Below the pieces are notes generated by a model. It made no database searches and was not told the origin of the DNA. It saw only the letters and a list, made by a program, of their open reading frames with translations. The position numbers were made by a program, and so were the translations under genes. From the NCBI GenBank assembly GCA_043758125.1, contig JAYVOC010000061.1, positions 1-5,556 of the forward strand: a stretch of DNA of 5,556 bases. The letters are read 5' to 3'. This document shows positions 1-5,556 of the stretch, in pieces. Position 1 is the stretch's first letter; each line of letters starts with the position of its first letter. The stretch comes from JANXSD01 sp043758125 (lineage in GTDB: Bacteria > Bacteroidota > Bacteroidia > AKYH767-A > OLB10).

Positions 1-606
1 CCAAGTACTTCTGGATTTGGAGCAGGTCCTTATTATGTTTCGGCGCCACCAATAAATGCAACTTCAATAACAGGATGGCAATATTCTAACTCGTTATCAG
101 GCGATCTAAAATTTGCAAGTGATAATGGAACTTCTACAAGTGGGTCTTCTTATTCATACGGAACGATAGCTTCCACCGATCGTTCACTTGGTTGTCTTGC
201 AAGTTCTACTGTTGTCTCTTCTATAGGCGCAATACTTACCAATAGTGGTTCAACACCTCTTACAACAGTAACTATTACTTATGATGGAGAAAATTGGAGA
301 AGTGGAGGAAGCGGAAATGTGAATCAATTATTATTTCAATACCAAGTTGGAAGCAGTAGTATTAAAACGGGAACATTTACTTCGGTTGCAGCATTAAATT
401 TTAATACACCAAATCCTATTACTGGATCAGGAGCTGCATTAAATGGGAATGACCCATTAAATAAAGCAACAGTAACTGGGACATTTACTTTAGATGCGAA
501 CTGGGCTCCGGGTCAAACATTAGCGATTCGTTGGTTAGATGTTAACGAAAGTGGTAATGATGATGGATTAGGAATTGATAATTTTATTTTTTCTGCTGCT
601 GGCGCA
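1..606 (+). other. N-terminal jelly-roll-like module (truncated by window edge)
   Basis: Residues 1-202. Recognisable marks are 'STDRSLGCLASS', 'TVTITYDGENWRSGG' and the closing 'NDDGLGIDNFIFS'. This layout resembles a beta-sandwich module I know from many secreted Bacteroidota proteins, where a 'SxxRALGSL' stretch, a 'ItYtGEqWR.gG' strand and a terminal 'DDGLaIDDfs' motif recur. The assignment rests on memory of the family and not on a search. Its first residues may be lost at the window edge. The function of this module is not known to me; a carbohydrate-binding-like fold would be a guess. Confidence 0.55.
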
Positions 607-3600
607 ACAACGCCGTTAGTACAAGATAATTCAATTTCCTTCAACAATATTTTAACAACATCGATGGATGTGAATTGGGTAAATGGTGACGGAGCAAATC
701 ATTTAGTAATTATTAATACTTCAAATTCATTTACGAATCCTTCTGATGGAATTGGATATTCTGCAAATCCTGCTTATTCAGGATCAGGACAACAAGTGAT
801 TTCTTCAGGCTCTGGATCCACAGTTAATGTTTCAGGATTAACAGTAAATACACCTTATTTTTTCAGAGTTTATGGATACAACGGTACAGGAACGGCAGCT
901 AAGTACAACACAGCAACAGCAACCAATAATCCTAAATCGCAAGTAACAGCAAACGGTCAGAATCCTACTAAATTGGTTGTGACAAATTTAAACAACGGAA
1001 ATCCTATTTTGGAAAATACTCCGTTCTCAATTACTATTCAATCGCAAGATGCAGTAAATAGTCCGCAGAATGTTTTAGCTACAACTTTAGTTACTATTAG
1101 TTTATTTTCAGGAACAACAGGATCATTAGCAGGAACGCTTTCAGGTAGTATTGCATCAGGATCCAACACTATTACAATTACCGGAATTTTATATACCATT
1201 CCTGATTTTGGAGTAGTACTAAAAGCAAATGCAACAAGCGGTGATGTTTTGGCTGCTGGCTTTACAAATGCATTCGATGTTTTAGGCGTCGCCACTCAAC
1301 TTAGTTTTACTTCTGTACCTGCAGGAAGTTCAATAAATACTACCCTTTCTTCTTTTCAGGTTCAGGCACTAAGAGCAGATTTAACTGTTGATGTTTATTA
1401 TAGTGGATCAGCAACGATCGCTGTTGCCACAGGTCCGGGAGGAAGTATCTCAGGAACATTAACACAGCCTTTTGTAAATGGAATTGCAACCTTCACAGGA
1501 ATACAATTTAGTATTGCAAACAATTATACTTTATCTGCAAATTCAGGATCATTAACAACAGGAACATCTTCAACAATAATTATTACTTCGCCACCAATTC
1601 TTGTTGAATTAGTTGTTCCTCAATATATGGGTTCTAAAACAACAGCATCAGCTAATAATGCAAGAACACCTGTTGCATTTTGTATTCGTATAGATAATTT
1701 ACTTCCTAATACTGCTTATAATTTTGCTGGAGGATTAGCATTAACATCTGAAGCATCAACTGTGATGGGAGCAGGTGGAATTTGGAATGGTTCTAACTTC
1801 GGTTCTCAGATAATTAATAATGCATTTGTAACAGATGTGAATGGAAGTAGCGGACCTTATTGGGTATATTTTCAACCAAGTGGAAACGCATCACGATTTG
1901 ATGCAGGAATGATTCACAATATTAGAATTGCATTTAGTACGTCTACATTCGGTACCATCACTCCCAATTTTGTTGGAACAAAAACAATTAAATCATTAGA
2001 CATTGCATCAACAGAAAGAACATTAGGAGTTACAACAGATGATGGTGCATTTTTACTTGGCAGCTTGAATACTTGTTTAACAGGAAAAAATATTTTGGTT
2101 TATGATAATGCATCTGGAACAGGAAATCCATTGTATGCTTATCAGGCAGTAAACGTTTTAGGTACTCAATTAGCGATGTCAGAATTACCTGATGGATTAG
2201 ATTCTGTTTATGGAAATACTGCAACTCCCGGTTCCTTCGCAGCGATCATTCCAATCGGATTAAATAATGCAAATGGAATTCAACGTGTAGAAGCTAGAGA
2301 TGCACTAAATAATATATTTAATGTTGCTACAGATGCTGATGGAATTTGGCCTTCAGGTGCAAACACAACAAATGTCATTAGAAGATCTGTAACCAGATTA
2401 ACAAACACTGATGCTTCACTTTCATCAATGACTGCAATATCGGTTGTTGGTAATAATGCAACATGTTTCGGAATTGCAAATGGATCGGCAACAGCTTCCG
2501 CTACTTCTTCATCGGCTACCATTAATTATTTATGGTCTCCATCAGGTCATACAAATGCATTAGAAAGCGGATTAGGATTAGGAAATTATTTTGTAATAGC
2601 TACTGATGCAAACGGTTGCTCCTTATCAACATCAGTTGCAATCGCTCAGGCTGCATCTAATAATCCAACTGCTTCTAACAACGGACCAAAATGTTTTGGT
2701 GATCCAGTTACGTTAACAGCAAGTACAGGATCTTCCTTTGCATGGAGTGGTCCGAATGGTTATACTTCAACATCACAAATTGCAATTGTAAATACAACTT
2801 CATTATCCGACGCAGGAGTTTATACAGTAATAATAACGTATGCAACAGGATGTACAGAATCAGCATCAACTAGCGTAGTATTGAATGATTGTTCGTGTAC
2901 TCCTCCAACATTAACATTTACTAAAACGAATGTTGCATGTTTTGGTGGTTCAACAGGTGCTATTGATATAACAATCACAAATGGAGTTGCGCCATATATT
3001 ATTACATGGAGTAACGGACAAACAACAGAAGATATTTCAGGTCTTGCAGCGGGATCATATAAAGTAGTTGTAAGAGAGCAAGGTGGATGTAAAGATTCGG
3101 TAACCATCACAATCACACAACCTGTTTCGGCATTGTCATCAACAGTTTCAGGAGTAAATGCAACATGTAATGGAAGTGCAAACGGATCGGTAAATCTTAC
3201 TGTATCGGGAGGAACCTCTCCATACACTTATCTATGGTCTAATTTAGCAATTACAGAAGATTTATCAGGAGTTGTTGCAGGAACTTATTCGGTAACGATA
3301 AAGGATTTTAATTTATGTACTTCAACAAATTCAATTACAATTACGCAACCAGCAGTAATTAATATAACTCTTAACTCAATAACCAATTCTTTATGTAATG
3401 GAGCCTTAACAGGAGCGATTGATATTAGCACATCAGCAGATGCAGGAACAGTAGTAAATGATCCAGGATTATTGATTTCCGAATTTATGGCAGATCCAAC
3501 AGGAACAGATGCAAGCAACGAGTGGGTAGAATTAATTGTTACGCGTTCTATCAATTTTGCTACAACTCCTTTTTCTGTTGTATTTGTGAATAATGGTACA

Positions 3601-5481
3601 GCGAATGCAAATGGATGGAAAACAGGAGCCGCTATCACTTATGGTTTTGATATTAATATAGGATCTGTTCAACGAGGAGATATTGTTTATGTTGGTGGTT
3701 CATTGATGACACCTACAGGAGTTAAATTACGTGTGAAAGCAACAGCAACAGTTGGTGGAGATGCATTTGGAAATGCAAGTGGTTCAGGAATTTTAGGTCA
3801 GGGTGGAACTGCAGATGCTATTGGGGTATTCAGTAATTCAGCAGCATCCATAACTGCAACCACAGTTCCTATAGATGCAATATTCTATGGAACATCAATA
3901 GGTACAGCTCTGGTTAGCGGTGGAACTGCAGGATATGAATTGCCAGTAAATGATAAATATATTGGCGGATTTTTACAGACAAACAGTTACTTCATCCCTT
4001 TCAATCCAACAACAGGAAAATCTACACTTGCAACAGGAACATACAACTACCAAACTGGAGTTTATTCACCTGTAAGAACATGGACAGTAGATCCAACATC
4101 TTATACTGATCTTACCTCTTCCATTTCTTTAGTAAACAGCGTAAGTTATTTATGGTCGAATAATGCAACAACGCAAGATATCTCTGCTGTTGGAGCAGGA
4201 ACTTATACCGTTACTGTAACCAATGGGTCTGGATGTACTGCAAACTTTAGTAGCGCAATTACTCAACCAACAGCATTAGCAATTTCACAATTATCAAATA
4301 CTCCTGCAAGTTGTTCGAATACGAATGATGGAGCACTCGCTGTGAGTGTAACTGGAGGAACAACAGCTTATGCTTATCTCTGGAATAACGGAGCAATTAC
4401 TTCAAGCATTAGTGGATTGTTACAAGGAAATTATACTGTAACAGTTACCGATGCAAATAATTGTACGGCACAAGCTTCTTATACTGTTGGCTTCACTCAA
4501 ACTGCCATTTTATATTATGCAGATGGTGATGATGATACGTACGGATCTAGTGTTGATCCTGGTACTTTACATTGTGTTCAACCATTACATACTTCTTTAA
4601 ATCATACTGATTGTAATGATGGATCATTCGGTGTAAACCCAGGAGCTCAAGAAATATGTAACACGATTGATGATGATTGTGATGGACTTATTGATGACGC
4701 TGATCCTTCTGTAATTGGTAGAGTAACATATTATACAGATGCTGATAATGATACTTACGGATCAAGTTTATCAAGTGGTGCTTTATACTGTTTCCAACCA
4801 TTACATACTTCAACAAATAATACGGATTGTAATGATGGAGCATTTGCAGTAAATCCTGGAGCGCAAGAAATTTGTAATGGTATCGATGATGATTGTGATG
4901 GACTTATTGATGATGCAGATCCTTCCATTACTGGTGGTACTTTATATTATACAGATGCCGATAATGATACGTATGGATCAAGCACATCAAGTGGCGCATT
5001 GTATTGTGTTCAACCATTGCATACATCGTTAAATAATACGGATTGTAATGATGCTGTATTTGCAATTAATCCTGGAGTAACGGAAGTGTGCGGAAACGGT
5101 ATTGATGATAATTGTAATGGACTAATTGACGAAGGATGTGCTTCTAACGTTACATTAAATTTAACAATGTTTATTCAAGGATTTTATATTTCTGGTGGTA
5201 CTATGACACCTGCACTTGAAAATGCTGGAATTAGTACTGATCCACTTTTGCAAGAAGTTGATAGTGTTGTTGTAGAACTTCATGATGCAATTACTCCTTT
5301 TGGTTTAGTAGAAACAGATACCAAAGTATTAAAAGTTGACGGTACAATTCAATTGCATTTTAGTACTGCCATTTTAAATGGAAGCTATTATATTGTAGTT
5401 AAACATCGTAATGCCATTGAAACATGGAGCAAAGTTCCAGTTACATTTAGTTCAATAACAACATTCGATTTAGCACATTAA
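1..5481 (+). CDS. Giant multidomain surface/secreted protein with SprB-like and MopRgo-like repeats (5' partial)
   Basis: One reading frame is open from the first base to a TAA stop, giving 1,826 visible residues; the start is outside the window. The frame upstream of the first possible internal start (GTG at 319) is clearly coding, because it holds the first half of the N-terminal beta-rich module. Domains in order: jelly-roll-like module (1-202), fibronectin III-like (203-320), two bacterial Ig-like domains (321-530), Bacteroidota lamin-tail-associated module (531-809), SprB-like unit 1, Ig-like spacer, SprB units 2-5 with a lamin-tail-like domain inside unit 4 (810-1502), three MopRgo-like putative metal-binding repeats (1503-1713), and a C-terminal beta-rich module (1714-1826). 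No catalytic motif or transmembrane segment is evident. Modules of these families are extracellular, and SprB of Flavobacterium johnsoniae is a gliding adhesin, but the shared repeat does not prove gliding. A structural or adhesive role at the cell surface is inferred. No type IX C-terminal sorting domain is recognised. It is the last gene before a terminator. Confidence 0.96.
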   Translation, partial: PSTSGFGAGPYYVSAPPINATSITGWQYSNSLSGDLKFASDNGTSTSGSSYSYGTIASTDRSLGCLASSTVVSSIGAILTNSGSTPLTTVTITYDGENWRSGGSGNVNQLLFQYQVGSSSIKTGTFTSVAALNFNTPNPITGSGAALNGNDPLNKATVTGTFTLDANWAPGQTLAIRWLDVNESGNDDGLGIDNFIFSAAGATTPLVQDNSISFNNILTTSMDVNWVNGDGANHLVIINTSNSFTNPSDGIGYSANPAYSGSGQQVISSGSGSTVNVSGLTVNTPYFFRVYGYNGTGTAAKYNTATATNNPKSQVTANGQNPTKLVVTNLNNGNPILENTPFSITIQSQDAVNSPQNVLATTLVTISLFSGTTGSLAGTLSGSIASGSNTITITGILYTIPDFGVVLKANATSGDVLAAGFTNAFDVLGVATQLSFTSVPAGSSINTTLSSFQVQALRADLTVDVYYSGSATIAVATGPGGSISGTLTQPFVNGIATFTGIQFSIANNYTLSANSGSLTTGTSSTIIITSPPILVELVVPQYMGSKTTASANNARTPVAFCIRIDNLLPNTAYNFAGGLALTSEASTVMGAGGIWNGSNFGSQIINNAFVTDVNGSSGPYWVYFQPSGNASRFDAGMIHNIRIAFSTSTFGTITPNFVGTKTIKSLDIASTERTLGVTTDDGAFLLGSLNTCLTGKNILVYDNASGTGNPLYAYQAVNVLGTQLAMSELPDGLDSVYGNTATPGSFAAIIPIGLNNANGIQRVEARDALNNIFNVATDADGIWPSGANTTNVIRRSVTRLTNTDASLSSMTAISVVGNNATCFGIANGSATASATSSSATINYLWSPSGHTNALESGLGLGNYFVIATDANGCSLSTSVAIAQAASNNPTASNNGPKCFGDPVTLTASTGSSFAWSGPNGYTSTSQIAIVNTTSLSDAGVYTVIITYATGCTESASTSVVLNDCSCTPPTLTFTKTNVACFGGSTGAIDITITNGVAPYIITWSNGQTTEDISGLAAGSYKVVVREQGGCKDSVTITITQPVSALSSTVSGVNATCNGSANGSVNLTVSGGTSPYTYLWSNLAITEDLSGVVAGTYSVTIKDFNLCTSTNSITITQPAVINITLNSITNSLCNGALTGAIDISTSADAGTVVNDPGLLISEFMADPTGTDASNEWVELIVTRSINFATTPFSVVFVNNGTANANGWKTGAAITYGFDINIGSVQRGDIVYVGGSLMTPTGVKLRVKATATVGGDAFGNASGSGILGQGGTADAIGVFSNSAASITATTVPIDAIFYGTSIGTALVSGGTAGYELPVNDKYIGGFLQTNSYFIPFNPTTGKSTLATGTYNYQTGVYSPVRTWTVDPTSYTDLTSSISLVNSVSYLWSNNATTQDISAVGAGTYTVTVTNGSGCTANFSSAITQPTALAISQLSNTPASCSNTNDGALAVSVTGGTTAYAYLWNNGAITSSISGLLQGNYTVTVTDANNCTAQASYTVGFTQTAILYYADGDDDTYGSSVDPGTLHCVQPLHTSLNHTDCNDGSFGVNPGAQEICNTIDDDCDGLIDDADPSVIGRVTYYTDADNDTYGSSLSSGALYCFQPLHTSTNNTDCNDGAFAVNPGAQEICNGIDDDCDGLIDDADPSITGGTLYYTDADNDTYGSSTSSGALYCVQPLHTSLNNTDCNDAVFAINPGVTEVCGNGIDDNCNGLIDEGCASNVTLNLTMFIQGFYISGGTMTPALENAGISTDPLLQEVDSVVVELHDAITPFGLVETDTKVLKVDGTIQLHFSTAILNGSYYIVVKHRNAIETWSKVPVTFSSITTFDLAH
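607..960 (+). other. Fibronectin type III-like domain
   Basis: Residues 203-320. The pattern 'ISFNNILTTSMDVNWVNGDG', then 'VNVSGLTVNTPYFFRVYGYN', is the standard fibronectin III layout: a strand with a core Trp, then a 'V.gL...T.Y.frVyayN' strand pair. The 'NGDGANHLVII' insertion is typical of the version common in Bacteroidota secreted proteins. It probably acts as a spacer or binding module. Confidence 0.75.
961..1590 (+). repeat. Two tandem bacterial Ig-like domains
   Basis: Residues 321-429 and 430-530. Both units open with a similar strand ('TKLVVTNLNNG' and 'TQLSFTSVPAG'), carry a central 'GTLSGSI' / 'GTLTQPF' turn, and then a matching strand ('TITITGILYTI' / 'IATFTGIQFSI') followed by 'ANATSG' / 'ANSGSL'. 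This shows they are diverged copies of one beta-sandwich unit. The opening resembles bacterial Ig-like domains that precede or follow fibronectin III units in Bacteroidota proteins. They carry no Cys and are likely stalk or spacer modules. Confidence 0.6.
1591..2427 (+). other. Bacteroidota lamin-tail-associated beta-rich module
   Basis: Residues 531-809. Marks include 'VVPQYMGSKTTASANNARTP', 'CIRIDNLLPNTAYNF', 'KNILVYDNASGTGNPLYAYQ' and 'NANGIQRVEARDALNN' followed by 'ATDADGIWPSG'. I recognise this order ('vPQYi.G...N.RiPyay...l..L.PN..Y', then 'fvflYDN..GtG.PLYa', then 'NGirRiEe...dg') from Bacteroidota proteins that also carry lamin-tail domains. Its biochemical role is unknown to me. The domain name is by memory; a profile search would settle it. 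Confidence 0.5.
2428..2658 (+). repeat. SprB-like repeat, unit 1 (divergent)
   Basis: Residues 810-886. It has the SprB layout: 'ATCFGIANGSATASA' (Cys followed by small/Gly residues), 'YLWSPSG', 'GLGLGNYFVIATDANGCS', then a closing 'VAIAQA' strand in place of the usual 'ItQP'. The paired Cys are at residues 822 and 873, 51 apart. It is separated from the other units by an Ig-like spacer and is the most diverged of the five. Confidence 0.75.
2659..2904 (+). other. Ig-like spacer domain
   Basis: Residues 887-968. The pattern 'GPKCFGDPVTLTAS', 'FAWSGPNGYTSTSQ', 'LSDAGVYTVIITYATGCTES' is that of an Ig/PKD-like beta sandwich with the classic 'D.G.Y.v.v' strand and two Cys that could pair, as in the Ig-like units that often alternate with SprB repeats in gliding-bacteria proteins. 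A further 'CSC' follows at the domain end. Confidence 0.65.
2905..3126 (+). repeat. SprB-like repeat, unit 2 (canonical)
   Basis: Residues 969-1042. It is a textbook unit: 'VACFGGSTGAIDITITNGVA', 'ITWSNGQTTEDISGLAAGSY', 'GGCKDSVTITITQP'. The Cys pair is at residues 980 and 1030, exactly 50 apart. This unit is the best internal reference for judging the split unit 4. Confidence 0.92.
3127..3354 (+). repeat. SprB-like repeat, unit 3
   Basis: Residues 1043-1118. It shows 'ATCNGSANGSVNLTVSGGTS', 'YTYLWSNLAITEDLSGVVAG' and 'CTSTNSITITQP'. The Cys pair is at residues 1056 and 1106, again exactly 50 apart. It is joined directly to unit 2 without a linker. Confidence 0.92.
3355..4272 (+). repeat. 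SprB-like repeat, unit 4, split by an inserted domain
   Basis: Residues 1119-1424. The first half, 'SLCNGALTGAIDISTS', matches the start of a normal unit. The second half resumes at 'SYLWSNNATTQDISAVGAG' and ends 'GSGCTANFSSAITQP'. Between them lies about 230 extra residues. The Cys pair is at residues 1132 and 1412, 280 apart instead of 50. The break replaces the 'GGtxPY' turn that precedes the 'YLWSN' strand in the other units, so both halves could still fold together with the insert looping out. Confidence 0.85.
3469..4137 (+). other. Lamin-tail-like domain nested inside SprB unit 4
   Basis: Residues 1157-1379. It begins 'LLISEFMADPTGTDASNEWV', which matches the usual opening of lamin-tail (LTD) domains ('iiiSEfm.dp.g.d...EwvEl'). 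It ends with a 'GYELPVNDKYIGGFLQTNSY' ... 'YSPVRTWTVDPTSY' stretch that I recall from similar Bacteroidota domains. It has no Cys. Lamin-tail domains in bacteria are usually secreted Ig-fold modules of unclear ligand. The start matches well; the family label for the full stretch is less certain because it is longer and carries a Gly/Ala/Thr-rich middle. Confidence 0.6.
4273..4506 (+). repeat. SprB-like repeat, unit 5
   Basis: Residues 1425-1502. It shows 'ASCSNTNDGALAVSVTGGTT', 'AYLWNNGAITSSISGLLQGN' and 'VTDANNCTAQASYTV'. The Cys pair is at residues 1438 and 1488, 50 apart. The closing strand reads 'VGFTQTA' in place of 'ItQP' and runs directly into the first metal-binding repeat. Confidence 0.9.
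4507..5139 (+). repeat. Three tandem MopRgo-type putative metal-binding repeats
   Basis: Units cover 4507-4719 (71 residues), 4720-4935 (72) and 4936-5139 (68). Each has 'YYaDgDdDtYGSS' or 'YYTDADNDTYGSS', a Cys before 'QPLHTS', a 'TDCND' motif, 'NPGaqEIC' and 'IDDDCDGLIDD'. The Asp-rich stretches fit cation (probably calcium) binding and the four Cys per unit could form two disulfides; both are inference from the family type. Units 1 and 2 share a run of about 29 identical bases over the 'DDDCDGLIDD' region, which points to duplication. Unit 3 differs: 'EVCGNGIDDNCNGLIDEGC', with an extra terminal Cys and no 'ADPS' linker, as expected for the last copy. Confidence 0.93.
5140..5478 (+). other. 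C-terminal beta-rich domain with KHRNAIETWS motif
   Basis: Residues 1714-1826. It carries 'VTLNLTMFIQGFYISGGTMT', 'VDSVVVELHDAITPFGLVET', then 'YYIVVKHRNAIETWSKVPVT' and 'FDLAH' at the stop. This matches a module I recall near the C-terminus of many Bacteroidota secreted proteins ('LnL.lFleGyY..ggtM.p', 'D.i.VELhd', 'YYi.vKHRNsi.TWS'). In those, it is usually followed by an Asp-rich, dockerin-like segment. Here the protein ends at the domain boundary. Function is unknown to me. Confidence 0.6.
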
Positions 5482-5496
5482 AAAAGTTTATCTCTT

Positions 5497-5540
5497 AAAA
5501 TCCCCTGATCATTCTTTATGAAATGATCAGGGGATTTTTT
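5497..5540 (+). terminator. Strong intrinsic (Rho-independent) terminator
   Basis: A perfect 17-bp inverted repeat (arms 5497-5513 and 5522-5538) encloses an 8-base loop and includes a CCCC/GGGG core. The right arm runs into a six-T tract at 5535-5540. It begins 15 bases after the stop codon, so it ends the transcript of the giant gene. The complementary strand has only four T after its stem, so termination of an opposing gene is possible but weaker. Nothing else is visible in the 75-base flank. Confidence 0.93.
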
Positions 5541-5556
5541 ATTGGAAAATTTCTTC

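Noticed and set aside
1038..1295. 85-residue open frame on the minus strand; similar short ones at 2030-2224 and 2280-2522.
   Set aside because: All are fully antisense to well-supported domains of the giant protein, with low-complexity products and no family resemblance or separate promoter.
2820..3227. 135-residue open frame on the minus strand.
   Set aside because: It lies wholly antisense to SprB units 2 and 3, and its protein resembles no family I know. Its motif 'DPFALPLHVAF' recurs as 'DPFAIPKHVAL' in the antisense frame over unit 1, which is the echo of the repeated SprB codons on the other strand.
3285..3638. 117-residue open frame on the minus strand.
   Set aside because: Antisense to SprB units 3-4 and the start of the inserted domain. 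It has the same repeat echo ('APVKAPLHKEL') and no start context, and the + strand frame is clearly coding here.
3469..4137. The insertion in SprB unit 4 as a mobile element or intein.
   Set aside because: No terminal inverted repeats, flanking direct repeats, transposase or intein splicing motifs are seen. The frame is kept and the insert reads as a beta-rich extracellular domain, so domain insertion in evolution fits better.
2428..4506. Naming the gene sprB.
   Set aside because: SprB-like repeats occur in many unrelated Bacteroidota surface proteins. Five units in a mosaic do not show orthology to the gliding adhesin, and no gliding or type IX secretion genes are in the window.
4507..5139. 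Calling the Asp-rich array thrombospondin type 3 or dockerin repeats.
   Set aside because: The Asp pattern is similar, but the spacing with 'TDCND', 'NPGaqEIC' and 'IDDDCDGLID' and four Cys per roughly 71-residue unit fits the MopRgo type instead.

Overview
The window is almost entirely one very long, 5'-truncated protein-coding gene on the + strand. It is open from base 1 to a TAA at 5479-5481 (1,826 visible codons), followed by a 75-base 3' flank with a strong intrinsic terminator. No start codon, promoter or signal peptide is visible, so the true N-terminus lies upstream of the window. Residue numbers below count from base 1 of the window.

The organism is most likely a member of the Bacteroidota. 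The DNA is AT-rich with GGA/ACA/GCA/TTA-type codons. The protein is a Gly/Ser/Thr/Asn-rich mosaic of extracellular beta-sandwich modules typical of that phylum: SprB-type repeats, a lamin-tail-like module, MopRgo-type putative metal-binding repeats and a Bacteroidota-style C-terminal module with a 'KHRNAIETWS' motif. Species-level placement cannot be supported.

Layout of the protein: a jelly-roll-like module (residues 1-202); a fibronectin III-like domain (203-320); two related bacterial Ig-like domains (321-530); a Bacteroidota module often seen with lamin-tail proteins (531-809); SprB-like unit 1 (810-886); an Ig-like spacer (887-968); SprB units 2 and 3 (969-1118); SprB unit 4, split by an inserted lamin-tail-like domain (1119-1424, insert about 1157-1379); SprB unit 5 (1425-1502); three tandem MopRgo-like Asp/Cys-rich repeats (1503-1713); and a terminal beta-rich domain (1714-1826) that ends directly at the stop codon.

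The product is best read as a giant secreted or cell-surface structural or adhesin-like protein. No catalytic motif was seen. The most unusual point is the domain nested inside SprB unit 4: the two conserved Cys of the other units are 50-51 residues apart, but in this unit they are 280 apart. A second oddity is the absence of a recognisable C-terminal type IX sorting domain, or of the further segment that I recall usually following the terminal domain.
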